A DNA stretch of 64,000 nucleotides from Diphasiastrum complanatum. Lineage: Eukaryota > Streptophyta > Lycopodiopsida > Lycopodiales > Lycopodiaceae. Under the pieces are notes generated by a model. The model worked only from the letters and a program-made list of their open reading frames with translations, was not told where the DNA came from and did not search any database. The stretch covers positions 46,193,486 to 46,257,485 of the forward strand of contig CM055092.1 in assembly GCA_029204225.1 (NCBI GenBank). The letters run 5' to 3'. A program made the position numbers and the translations under genes. Below, piece after piece: positions 1 to 10,825 of this stretch. How positions within the stretch are numbered: the stretch's first letter is position 1; the number at the start of each line of letters is the position of its first letter.

Positions 1-1130
1 TCTACAAAAAAATGTTCTACATAATGTATGAGAAAAAAATCGATGAACCCAAATTAAACAAACACAAACCTCAATAAGCAATCGTAAAATAAGGCATGGT
101 CTCATGGCTTGCCATACACACTAGCTTTTATTTAGTTTCAAATTGCAAATTTTTTTTTCTATTTTGATGCTTTTTAAACTTGAGTGTACAACAAAGCTTC
201 CTACATATTTCAACTACATTTAAATCTTGTATGCCCTGGTGGGCTTGAGTGGAATCTTCAAATCCAACTTGGAGGAGTTTAGGACAGGAGATATGTACTT
301 ATACTTCTACAACATTTGTTCCTTGATCTACTTACTTTAATATGTAGTCACTTCACTTCATTTTGTTTATTTCATGGAAAAGAAGTTGCAAATTTTTGGA
401 AGCTAGCCAACAAGTATCTTTAGTGTAGTAATATATATGGCTTTTGAGGCTTTTGAATGAATCATGACTTTTCAACCATCACTCTCAAAAATTGAATAAA
501 GTCTTGCAGGGCAATCGTGACTATCAATCTCAATATAAAGGTTTTATACTACTAGTTTGGCTTTAAAAAAAGTGTACGAGCAATGCAAATTCGGACTACT
601 ACATACTATTAAAAGTTTCTCACTCTCACTTCTAAATCTTACTAGTTCTTCAAACCATAGACAGATGGAGTCTTGGAGACGAGGGAAGTTCTGCTTTGAT
701 TGTGATCTACAACAAATGTGAGATATATGTACTCTAGACTCATCTTGTTTTCACACATGATTGTTTGATAAGTCCAAAAATCTAAAATGGAGTTCTCTTA
801 TCGGTCAATTGAAAAAATAAATAAAGGGGCCCACCCCCTTTCATATTTTTGTTAACTTGTCATCATGTGAAACATGAGCTAAAATGACATGTAGGAATTA
901 GTGAAAGTGATTTTTTGGACTTGGAGAGCTTGTTAAGGTGCTAAGAAAAATGATACGTCGGTGGCATGACACATTTTCAATCGGCCAAATGAACCAATGG
1001 CATGATCTAAAGGACAAGAAATATAGAGCAATGATATGGCATGTATTCAAAAGAGCCAAATGGATTAAATGAACTAATGACTTGACATGTATGATTTTGA
1101 TTGGGCAGGATTGGGTTTATCTCACTTAAC
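1..1130. other. AT-rich flank without a recognised gene
   Basis: No reading frame, RNA gene or mobile-element domain could be recognised. The sequence is AT-rich and low in coding character. It lies upstream of the auxin-carrier gene and probably includes distal promoter DNA. Confidence 0.5.
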
Positions 1131-1264
1131 AAGAATTGTGCATCTTGGCTTTCAAGGGGGACTTGAACCTGGACCAAGGATTGTGCATCTTGGCTTTCAA
1201 GGGGGACTTGAACCTGGACCAAGGATTGTGCATCTTGGCTTTCAAGGGGACTTGAACTTGGACC
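1131..1264. repeat. Three tandem copies of a 45-bp unit
   Basis: Three head-to-tail units start at about 1131, 1176 and 1221; the third lacks one G. Each unit carries the reverse complement of a B-box (GGACTTGAACC at about 1159 and 1204, GGACTTGAACT at about 1248). The repeat creates an apparent repetitive peptide on the + strand, which I regard as a by-product. Confidence 0.9.
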
Positions 1265-1310
1265 AAAGAAACTCTAGATGCCAATATAACCAACTAAGCC
1301 AACCCTTTGA
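1131..1310 (-). mobile_element. tRNA-derived SINE-like element with RNA polymerase III boxes
   Basis: Read on the minus strand, the segment starts near 1310 with a perfect A-box match (TGGCTTAGTTGG, 1301-1290). About 31 nt later comes a B-box-like GTTCAAGTCC (near 1258-1248), the usual spacing of an internal Pol III promoter. No complete tRNA cloverleaf or acceptor stem is visible, so a SINE or tRNA pseudogene is more likely than a tRNA gene. Past the first B box the element continues into a 45-bp unit that is repeated. I did not find a poly(A) tail or target-site duplication. SINE identity is an inference from box sequence and spacing. Confidence 0.5.
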
Positions 1311-1617
1311 ATTTTAACAAGGATTGTGGCACGAGAAAGGCCAAAATGGAAAATGGAGCTGCTAATAGTGTGAAAACATCCAAATGATGACTAAAGCAAG
1401 GGCTTTTTAGTCATTGATTGGAATTTGGCCTACTTTTTTTTTCCTCACAGCGACTGCTGCTGTTTCTATGCGTAGTTTTTGGGTCATCATCATATCTGAT
1501 CTAGATTCTATGCGTATCTTTGCAAACGAAGGATGAACTGTCTCGAGCTGAGCAATAATACGAACAAACGATAAGAAGGTTTTTGCAATTCACTCGTCTA
1601 AAAATTATTTTCAGTTG

Positions 1618-2176
1618 ATGATGGACGCCATGGTGGGTAATGATGCAGAGCCTAAGAGGATGCCATCGTCCTTTGCACTGCAATACCTTGAAACAAACCG
1701 GCCTCAGATAGGCCAGAATGCCGAGCAATATACTTTAGAGAGGCAAGAGCAACGTGCAGATAGAACTCGGATAAGCTTGATATACCCGTTCATTTGGGAA
1801 GGTGACTCGGCTTTTGATGCGTGGCTGACAACTTCAGCTGCCCAGGTCTTTCAACGACATCCTAGTAGACATTTCATTTGTGGTTGAATGCTTGTTTTCT
1901 TTAAGCACGACCACTGATCATGAGCTTGAATCTTCTGCTTACAGTCCAGTTTTCTGATTGTGTATGAGATGGCACAGATTGCTCAGGTGCTGCTGACACT
2001 GCCGTCTTCGTTTGCTCAGTTGGGTTTAGCTTCTGGAATAGCGTTGCAGGTACTATATGGCTTCATGGGCTGCTGGACGACCTACGTTACAACAGTCCTT
2101 TATGCTGATTATCGTCGCATCAAAGAAAGCCAAGGCATAACCTTTCATAATCATACAATTCAGGTAAATTTCAGCA

Positions 2177-2257
<81 letters not shown>

Positions 2258-5200
2258 CGAACTTGTCTTTAGACTTCTAAGATTACATCAGAGAAGCTCT
2301 AGTCACCGTTTTGAAAACAAAATCAAAACCTCCTGCACTTGATGAAATTAGTAATTACAGCTGCGTTGTTCCGATCAGGCAATGTTCATGCTAATTCGAA
2401 TTGCAACTTTGATGAATGATGTGTTCGACGTTTTCAATTAGTGGTATGAGGTTCTTCGAGGACTTCTAGGGCCGCGTTGGATGGTTTTAGGTTTATTTTT
2501 CAACACAGCCCACATGTCATTTGCGGCTGCCATACAGATAATCGCTAGCGGCAGGTGAGCTTAGAAACTTTCTTGGGTATATCCTTTTCGTTTTTTATTA
2601 TTTTGACTGCCTTATTTGCTACAATGAGCCTAGATTAGAATATACTTGCAGACTTCTTACCTGAGAAGCTGTCAATTGTGACCTGAAATTTTCAGCATAG
2701 CGTTCCATATTAACGATCACCATTCTAAGCGCACTTGGACACTGATATTCGGAGCAATTTTCCTTTTGACTGCTCTGATTCCAACGGCTCATAACTACCG
2801 GTTATGGTCATTTATGGGGATTCTTATGACAACGTATACTGCCTGGTATTTAACAATTGCTGCGGTTACTCATGGCCAGGTTTGTGATCATACCGAGAAA
2901 TGACTGCCCAGGTTAATTTGTCGGTTGAAATGCATTTCTACTACGGATGACAATTAGCGACTGATTGTTGGTTTGATCTTATCTTCGTTTTGATGCGTTA
3001 AAGATAAAAAGTTCCGAGTTTTGTTTTAACTACAGCAGCTGGCCTAATCATTTCTCCCCGCAAACCAGCTAGTAACTTCGCTAAGTACTTGTATGAAGTA
3101 GGTTCAGGATGTGAAGCACACTGGGCCGAATAAGCTGGACAATTACTTTATTGGAGCAACGAACATTCTCTACGCGTTTGGTGGCCATGGTTTTACTCTG
3201 TATGTCTCAAAGCTAAGTAAAATCGTTTATTAGAGCCGATCCTAGATTACCATATACAAATTAACTGAAATCAGGGATTCGGATTCCATGACGCTGCTAA
3301 ATAGTTTAACTTCGATTGATCGTAGCTACAATTCAGACAATAAAAGCAAATATTTTTGAGTATGATTGCCTGTAAATAAAACTATTCTGCTGATTGTGTA
3401 AGCAGGGAGATCATGCATGCCATGTGGAAGCCAAAGAAGTATAAAGTGGTGTATTTAAATGCTGTGCTGTATGTTTTCACGTTGACAATTCCATCAGCAT
3501 CGGCTATGTACTGGACATTTGGAGATGACCTTCTGAATAATGCCAATGCATTTTTTTTCCTCCCAAAAACAAAGTTTCTTAATGCAGCAGCAGTTGCCAT
3601 GCTTATTCACGAGGTACGTCGTTCTTGTTGCATTTAAAATATCTGCTGCAAGCAAAACAGGGTACCAGGATTCTGTCTTTCCACTTTGGCAGCAATTACA
3701 AGTAATGCCAAACTTAACTACAGTTCACATTTTACTTCCTAATAGTAATGCAGCAGAGATGAAAGAAGTATCAAATGCACAGGAGCAGCATGTAACTTGT
3801 CAACTCAAAAACATTTTCATATTTGGAAAAACCTCTTTCACAAGAAATTAAGGGTGACGAAAGTTTTTGTGTCAATGTGTGCGCACAAGCTGTCCACAAG
3901 GTTCTGGAAAAAGTCATGTGTATATATGTTCACTCTCTCCCTTAGTCTTGTAGACTCTCTTCGTCAGTATTGTCATTAAGCCAGCCACTACTCTAGTAAT
4001 AGTCACAAAATCCTAGAGAATATATTTTGATTTGTTAAGTACAAAAAGGTATTTTGTCCTGAGCCTGCAAGACTTTGTGTTCAATCAACGTTTTTGACAC
4101 ATCACGGTCGTAACTATCAGTTGATTAATTTCCCTTACGGTTGCTTATGCTTTATGGCTGTTTACGATATTTGTTTCCTAGTCTTCAATCGTGGTGGGTG
4201 CTTACGATCCTCTACGGCTGATTATAGCGATCATGTGGAGGCTGGTTCTCCTAACATTCCTTCTTAGGCTTCAACTGATCCGAGAGAGATGACCTGCATT
4301 TGTTCTGATCTATGAAACTTGAAAATATTAGCTATCTGGAGAGTGGTTGGACAACACTCCATCTCGATCTCTCCCTCTACTATCTTTTCTATGATGAAGT
4401 AAAGTTGAGTAACATGCTTATATTTTCCATGAAATTTTGAAAATTTTGCAAGGAGATGCAACTTTGGGCATCACTTTAGGTAGAGAGCCATATCGTCTTA
4501 ATGCGATGTCAAATCATCACTTCTTTAACCACATCACCTCCTTTGCAACTTCTGTTGGATCCATATATTTTGCCTCCATGATAAAGTTGTAGCCTTCTGC
4601 TTTCTAATGTGCCATGAATTTGCTTCTCCATTGAGGATGTAACTGTAGCTAGAAGCAGATTTTCTTGAATCCGTGTCCCTTAGACAGGCTGAATCATGTT
4701 ATCCTCGCAGACTCTCATTGGTTTCTCTCTTGTTAATAATTTGTCTGTGATTCCAATGTACATATTGTAGTGTACATTAGGATTCCAATATCAACTTTGT
4801 GTGGAACACTAATCAATGGCTCTTGTCCTTAATTAATTCCATACAAAGTTTTAGGTTAGCTTTCATGGGAGTAGAGATCTACCATGCCAAATGACTTCAA
4901 CATGCCACTCCACATAGTGCTCCTGATTTATATGAATTTATCTCTTATTTCTATCACGTGGGTTTTAAGGCAGTACTTGATTTCACATTAATTCACCATT
5001 CCAAATTATGAACTGAGTTGAGCTTTCACCTCTTGACGGTATTCAATATCTTTGCTTACTAGAATGGCATCATCAACATATAAGGATAGGATTATGGAGC
5101 ATCCTTTCCCCTATCTTAATCCGATGTTTAAGTCTATATCTCCCCTACATAATCATTGAGCTATTAAGTAAAATCCATCTATCCATTAGGACCAAGCTTT

Positions 5201-6413
5201 AAAGGATTGCTTCAGCTCATAGGTAATTTCTTTTATTTTTTAAACTTTGTTTTTGGCTCCATTAGTTTCAAAATGTTCAAGCTATACCATAAGATCCTTC
5301 TTTGAGATCCCCATTCAAGAAGGATGTCTTTACATTCATTTGGTGGGCCTCCAGATCATTCATTACCATCAATGCCAGCATGCTTCTTATTGAAACCATT
5401 TTTATGACTGATGAGAAAGTTTCAAGGTAACCAACTCCCTCTTTCTTATATGAGTATCCCCTGGCTATCAATATTGATTCAAATTTATCAACTGAACCAG
5501 TGACGTACCTAGAAGTTGCTATTTTAGGGCAAGTTTAGGGAAAGTGGTCAAGTGACATTACGGCTACTAAATAGTTGTACCTGCATGGATAAAACTAGCT
5601 AGTTCCATGTTTTACAAGAGTAAAAATTCTCAAAGTGCTCACATTTGTGTAGGTGAATTATTTTCAATTTTGAAATCTAGATGCTTGATCATGCTTAATG
5701 GGCTATATTAAAGGTATTTACTTAATGAAAACTTTTGGCACATGTTTTTCTTGCAGTTTATTCAATTTATTTTTCTCTCCCTTCCAGTTCACATTATATT
5801 GGAGAAGACACTTGGTTTGCACCATTCAAGACACTTTTTCATAAAAGCAATTGCAAGAATGCCTATTGTTCTCCTCTTATGGTTGATTGCTTTGATGCTT
5901 CCATTTTTTGGACCCATAAATTCAGCAGTTGGATCTCTAGTAGTTACTGGGGCTGTATACATCATTCCATGTCTCGCGCATATGACATATTATTGGGATG
6001 TCACAACTCAAGAGGTATTATTTTTATCACAATTTCTTTTACTATGATCAGATTCTAATATAGGATGCTCTTGATCACATATTTGCAACATAATATGTAA
6101 AAATCAAGTTGTTAGATTTAAAAACATAATACTAAAAGCACACACTGTGTTGCAAAACTTGAAATGTGTCTAATGTATTAACTAGCAATTTCATTATTAT
6201 CATTGGTGGATGCAGAATGCTATCGAACAACCACCTCTTTGGATAAGAAGTTGGAGATTGATGTTATTCATAGATATATGTGTGATATTTTGGGTCACAA
6301 TTGTAGGAGTAGGTTTTGGTGGTTGGGCTAGTATTAAAATGTTTATAAGCCAAGTGCATAAATTTGGCATATTTGAAAGTTGTTTTGATTGCTCAAATAA
6401 AAGATTGATTTAG
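1618..6413 (+). CDS. LAX: AUX1/LAX-type auxin influx carrier, 8 exons, complete
   Basis: Exons: 1618-1845, 1978-2163, 2442-2554, 2696-2879, 3108-3199, 3406-3613, 5757-6014, 6216-6413. Every intron is GT-AG and the join is open for 488 codons, close to the usual 460-490 of AUX1/LAX proteins. These plasma-membrane H+ symporters of the amino acid/auxin permease group bring indole-3-acetic acid into cells and have about 11 membrane helices. Family motifs seen: QVLLTLPSSFAQLG (residues ~79-92), NYRLWSFMG, HTGP (241-244), EIMHAMWKPKKYK (269-281), FFGPINSAVGSL (387-398) and GFGGWAS (456-462). ATG at 1618, 1621 or 1630 could start; a TTTTCAG acceptor just upstream (ends 1614) suggests a 5'UTR intron. 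The N-terminus (WEGDSAFDAW in place of the usual WHGGSVWDAW) and C-terminus (FESCFDCSNKRLI) are divergent, so it may be a distinct clade. Intron 6 (2143 bp) holds an antisense Copia remnant. Confidence 0.92.
2179..2256. repeat. Compound microsatellite (CT)n(CA)n in auxin-carrier intron 2
   Basis: About 23 CT units run directly into about 16 CA units, starting 15 bp after the exon 2 donor. The polypyrimidine half lies close to the donor and length changes could affect splicing; that effect is inference. Confidence 0.97.
4230..5530 (-). mobile_element. Degenerate Ty1/copia pol remnant inside auxin-carrier intron 6
   Basis: Read 5' to 3' on the minus strand, it gives reverse transcriptase (IARGYSYKKEGVGYLETFSS, then HQMNVKTSFLNGDL at 5277-5471), LYVDDAILVSKDI with the YVDD catalytic motif near 5065, RNase H (DTDSRKSAS), and a C-terminal pol end (YFIIEKIVEGEIEMECCP, 4264-4461). 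Frames change and stops occur throughout, so it is dead. Gag, protease, integrase and LTRs are missing. It is antisense to the host gene and was spliced out as part of the intron. Confidence 0.82.
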
Positions 6414-7059
6414 AATATTAATATTTTCATTAAAAAAATTATCAGTTTTGGAAAAAGACATTCTTTCTAGTAGTGTATAGGGTCAAAAACGTTTGCGTGG
6501 TTCATTATGAGACAATATATTCGAAGTGCTAAGGGTCACTTCAAACAAAGCTTTGGGAGTTCTATCACAAGCCATTTGCAATGTGCAGAATAAAAAACAG
6601 GAACAATGTGGTATAGTACCACAAAGGCCTTGCCATGTAATAATTTAAGAAATCCAAAAGTGTATGATTATGATAAGGCATTCAACATTAAATGAGAATC
6701 AAAAGCTGTAAATAATTTTTTTAAGTGTGGTAAAAAAATGTGCAATGAATCTATATTTTGATTTTGATAAGTTTTGTTGATGAATTTAGTTTTAGTTGTA
6801 TTAGACAACAAAAGTCACGATTGATTATATTTAATGTGATTGTATATATTTTGTTGAACATTGTCGTAGTTGGTTTTTTTGAGTTAAGTTTACAAAATGG
6901 ATTTATGTTTTGGTTTTGATTTTTGCAATTTGATATTTCTTATAATTAAGTTGAAGTTTTAACATATACTTGAAATATACTTTTATTAGTATTATATTTG
7001 ATTGTTTTTTTTCTTTATTAAATGTAGTTGGAGTTACAACATAGACTTCAAATATACAT
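6414..7059. other. 3' flank of the auxin-carrier gene, no further gene seen
   Basis: AT-rich sequence after the stop codon. It presumably contains the 3'UTR and polyadenylation region. I recognise no domain or repeat in it. Confidence 0.5.
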
Positions 7060-7062
7060 TCT

Positions 7063-7431
7063 TCATTCATGAGCAACGAATGTTGCTTGGTGGCTTTTCA
7101 TTTTGTAGTAGAAGCATATTGGAGAGTGATCAGACCAATATGCATAAGTCGAACCAGATTGGCATTGATGGTTATTGCAATTTGTCCATATGTGGTCAAG
7201 TTGGGAGTTATATAGAGTTGTTGCTTCTTTGAAAAGCATTTGTAGTCCATGGTTGGCCATGAAATTATGAAGTAATTGTGCAGGCGAGTTGTGCTTTAAA
7301 ATATCAATGTTTAAGTCACTTATTATTGTTGTAGGAGCATTTGTGGGTATTGTTTGTAGTACGTTGTGGAGAATTTGTAGTAGTGATTTGATGTTTGCCT
7401 TTGGATGCTTATATGTAGTGATTATGTGCAT
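7063..7431 (-). pseudogene. Endonuclease/exonuclease/phosphatase-fold fragment of a retroelement or Helitron
   Basis: A 122-codon open frame has the ordered motifs of the EEP (AP-endonuclease-like) fold: TTIISDLNIDILK in place of the usual GDFNID, then NSQLDHIWTN, then YWSDHSPICF with the SDH catalytic motif. Such domains nick target DNA in non-LTR retrotransposons and also occur fused to helicases in some Helitron relatives. No reverse transcriptase or helicase follows, so only this domain survives. The LDHIWTN/SDHSPI pattern resembles CR1/L2- or Helentron-type enzymes more than common plant L1 elements; that placement is from memory of the families. Confidence 0.6.
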
Positions 7432-7454
7432 GTGGAATCGTGTGTCTTTCTTGA

Positions 7455-8541
7455 GTATCGCATGTGTTATTCACCAAATGGACGTCTAGACAATATTCCT
7501 TTCCGGATATATACAAGAATACATCTTCATTTATCAACCAGAAGATTATGTCCTTCAAGGCCAAGAGCATATGGCATGTAAATTGCAAAAGGCACTTTAT
7601 GGCCTCAAGCAAGCTCCTAGGGCCCGGTATGAACAAATCAATCACTTCTTGTTGCAGCACAACTTTACTTCTTGCTCTGCAGACTCAAATGTATATCTCA
7701 AGCGTAAAGGGTCAAGCTATGTCATAATAGCATAGCATTTTATTGATTCATTGATTATCAGCAATTCAAATCAGTTACTACATGAAACAAAATCTTTGCT
7801 TCATCATAATTCGAGATGACTAATTTAGGCCTTGTTCATTACCTACTTGGTTTGGAGATCACCAAAGATCGTGCAAGCAGAAGGATCCCTATAAGCCAAG
7901 AAGCCTATCTAGCCAATGTACACGCAAATATGGCATGAAGGGCTGTAAGCTGATAGACACACCTATGGATCCAAGATCCAAATTGTCTAAAGACATGCGC
8001 CCCCAGAACTCAAGCAGAACAGAAATAAATGTGTGAATACCCTTATTAGTCAATAATCGGGTCTCTAATGTATTTTTATGATCTACACACGACCTGATCA
8101 TAGTCTCAATGTATGTCCAATCTAGGCTTACAACATTGAAAGGCTCTACAAAGAGTACTAAAGTGCATTCAAGCTACGAAGCACTATGCTTTGTACTATA
8201 ATTGTAATACAGAAGTTGCACTTACCTTGGTCACTTGTTCGGATTCAGATTGGACAGGAGACATGGACACTAGAAAATCCACATCTGGCTATATTTGTTT
8301 TCTTGCAGGAGGACCCATTTCATGGAACAGCAGAAAGCAAAAATGCATTTTGTTGTCCTCTACAGAATCAGAATATGTTGTAGCTACATCAGCAGTGAAA
8401 GAGATTATTTGGCTAAGAAGGTAGCTACAAGATCTGCAATTTCCACAGATTGGTCTAACTATACTCCAATACGACAATCAGAGCTGTATAGCTCTATCTC
8501 TGAACCCACAAACTCATACTAGAACTAAACACATAGAAGTT
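7455..8541 (+). mobile_element. Ty1/copia fragment: reverse transcriptase to RNase H, broken
   Basis: The fragment enters mid-RT (HQMDV then a stop), continues through [20 protein letters not shown] (7565-7625) and SADSNVYLK, then MTNLGLVHYLLGLEITKD (from 7816) and YGMKGCKLIDTPMDP. RNase H follows as SDSDWTGDMDTRKSTSGYIC and SWNSRKQKCILLSSTESEY (8191-8424), ending at TRTKHIEV near 8541. Stops, a frameshift near 7730 and a loss around the YVDD motif make it non-functional. It stops abruptly against a gag fragment on the other strand. Confidence 0.85.
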
Positions 8542-8851
8542 TAGTTTCATTTGTCGTTTCAAACAATGCCTTCAATGTATCCCACGCTTCTTTTGGTCCT
8601 TCTGAATCTGAAATATAGGGAATACTTTCATCTCTAACTGATAGGTTGATGACATTTTGGGCTTTCCGTTTTCTCCTATCAAATGTCCGCTGATCTTCTT
8701 CAATCATTGGTCTTGTCTCTTCACCTGTCACGATCTCCCATAGCTCCTTTTCCATCAAAATGTCCTTCAGTTTGAATTTTCAAATTGCATAGTTGCCGGT
8801 ACCTTCCAACCTGCTTGACTCATTAACGACACTCTCGCTTAGAGTTGCCAT
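8542..8851 (-). pseudogene. Ty1/copia gag (UBN2-type) N-terminal fragment
   Basis: From an ATG at 8851 the minus strand reads MATLSESVVNESSRLEGTGN, then an in-frame TGA where the conserved Trp of the WKFK motif should be, then FKLKDILMEKELWEIVTGEE and SEGPKEAWDTLKALFETTNE. This is the capsid-like UBN2 region of Copia gag. It is cut off at 8542 by the oppositely oriented Copia RNase H end. Its leader and 5' LTR lie to the right (8852-9952). Confidence 0.75.
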
Positions 8852-8924
8852 TACTGGATAGATGAGTCTAGATCACAAAATTTATCACACCACAGAACTG
8901 CAAATTTTGTTTTTTGGTTGGACA

Positions 8925-9090
8925 CCTGATATTGGTACGACGCGTGGGTGCACGACTACTCGGGATTCTCTTTAGCTCGCGCGCGTGGATCCGATATTGG
9001 TACGAGTATGCGATATCGGTATGACGCGCGGATGTACAACCGCTGAGTATTTTCTTTACTTTTGGCACGTGGATCCGATATTGGTACGAA
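8925..9090. repeat. Diverged tandem repeat of about 75 bp in a Copia leader
   Basis: The motif GATATTGGTACGA recurs near 8930, 8992 and 9078, with variants such as GATATCGGTATGACGCGCGG near 9011. The two longer units (starting near 8930 and 9011) share GGATCC ends and a TTCTTTA core. It lies in the 5' leader of the minus-strand Copia element. Confidence 0.6.
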
Positions 9091-9677
9091 AATGATGAAA
9101 AGTAGAGGGAATATCAGAACTTTCAGAGAGAATATTCTAGATTCTCCACTTCAGCGCGGCGGCTACGCCTCCTCCTCTTTGCATGGATTTCGAAATGTGT
9201 GATCGTTCAAAAGATCGAGATCAGTAATGTGAGAAGTATGAAGCCTCCTAACTTTGAATGGTAGTACTAGACACTGTCTAGTGTGATTTGCGGTACTCCA
9301 AACAGACAAATGAGAGATTTCTTGAAAAACCTCTCACACAAATAACACTTTCCACAACAACTCATAAGTATTGTAAAAATCTCTCCCACTCAATAGATTT
9401 TCAATCTGTCTGATACTGCCCTGGCCTTTTTGATGCCTCTGAGACTGTGCTTTTCACAACAACTAGGAAGTGTTGTAAAATCTCCCCACCCTCCGGGACT
9501 GTGTCTTTGTTCCCCACTGATGATTTCGATCTCCAAACCTGCAAAATACACCAAAGAAGGATTTCTTCCAGTCGTTTTTGTCTCTCCAAGCTTTCACCTC
9601 CCGTGAAGGACTTTCTCACTTCATTGCAAAGCCTGTGACAAGTTGTATCCACTGATCAGGCACGCAGGACTATCGCT
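9091..9677 (-). other. 5' untranslated leader of the minus-strand Copia element
   Basis: This stretch separates the primer-binding site (9678-9689) from gag (8851). The minus-strand frame at 9401-9652 shows no recognisable domain and I do not regard it as a gene. Confidence 0.45.
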
Positions 9678-9689
9678 GCTCTGATATCA
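9678..9689 (-). promoter_or_regulatory. Primer-binding site of minus-strand Copia
   Basis: On the minus strand the sequence is TGATATCAGAGC, matching the TGGTATCAGAGC site complementary to initiator Met-tRNA apart from one base. It sits immediately inside the LTR end ...TTGACA. Confidence 0.8.
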
Positions 9690-9952
9690 TGTCAACAATC
9701 AGATATGCAACATCAAGCATTCACCATAAGCATTCACCACTAGAAGGCAAAAAAAGAACACGCACAATCACACTATCACTCTATATCATACCTAATGTCA
9801 AATGTACAAATAAACCTTGAACCCCTAATAGAGAGAGAAGACCTACGAGTAGACCAATAGGCTACCCTACGGTTAATGACAACTGGTCACAGCTGTCAAC
9901 ATTAATGTTTCTTGTAAACAGTAACAATGAAGTTTATCATTGATTTCTAACA
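9690..9952 (-). repeat. Probable 5' LTR of minus-strand Copia
   Basis: On the minus strand it runs from TGTTAGAAATC (9952) to ATTGTTGACA (9690), giving TG...CA ends and about 263 bp. The inner boundary is fixed by the adjacent primer-binding site. The outer boundary is chosen on the TGTTAG start and is less sure. I found no matching 3' LTR in the window. Confidence 0.6.
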
Positions 9953-10282
9953 TTTCTCAAAATCCGACAATGCATTCTACGTCAAAATTCTGAGAGACCA
10001 AAGAGAGAAAAAAAAAATGCCACAAGATCGATTATTGATGGAGCGTGAAGACGTAGACATGCTATACGTGAAATTCTGTGTAAATCTGTAGATCAATTAA
10101 ACAATTGTTAATGATTTTGTAATTGTAAACTAGAATAACACAAGATCATCCAACAGTTATATATAGATGATATGATGAGAGATGCATATAATTTAGATTC
10201 GATGCAATTCGATACAACAAAGATAGATATCAAATAACCAAAACTGGTTTTCACAGTATCTAACTCCTCAGAGTTAGAGATC

Positions 10283-10390
<108 letters not shown>

Positions 10391-10825
10391 AAGTATTCAA
10401 AACTATAGCAATTGACTTGTTGCTGTAAGTAGGATCATGCGCTTATCAACGCAATTGTCTTGTGATCTAATAGTTGTTATTACAACATTGAATATACTGA
10501 ACCACTCTTGTTCTATCTCATTGCATTCGTGTTGAATGTTTACTAGCTCTCACTCTTTTTCTTTTATTGAAACGAGTATCAGCAACTAAGAAAAAGCATG
10601 GCTGTCTCAGACGCCTAATCTTTCAACATTTCTTCATGGTTGTCAATGCCACCTACGTTGACATTCGATAAATACACATATCAGAATTGCTATTCCATTC
10701 CGTTCTCTAAGTAATCTAAATCCCGCTATCACAGTTATCATTATTCATCATTTTTTATTTGGTGGGATGACAGCCTTTCATTTTTGCTGTGGCCTAGACC
10801 TAGTCTGTTCTATTCTCCCATCATA

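Noticed and set aside
1248-1301. Possible tRNA gene on the minus strand
   Set aside because: A and B boxes are present, but no acceptor stem, anticodon loop or D/T stems could be assembled.
1087-1317. Open frame with a repeated peptide (IVHLGFQGGLEPGP three times)
   Set aside because: The peptide repeat is a consequence of the 45-bp DNA repeat in a SINE-like element; there is no domain or gene context.
7002-7232. Plus-strand frame overlapping the EEP fragment
   Set aside because: Only the minus strand shows the ordered endonuclease motifs.
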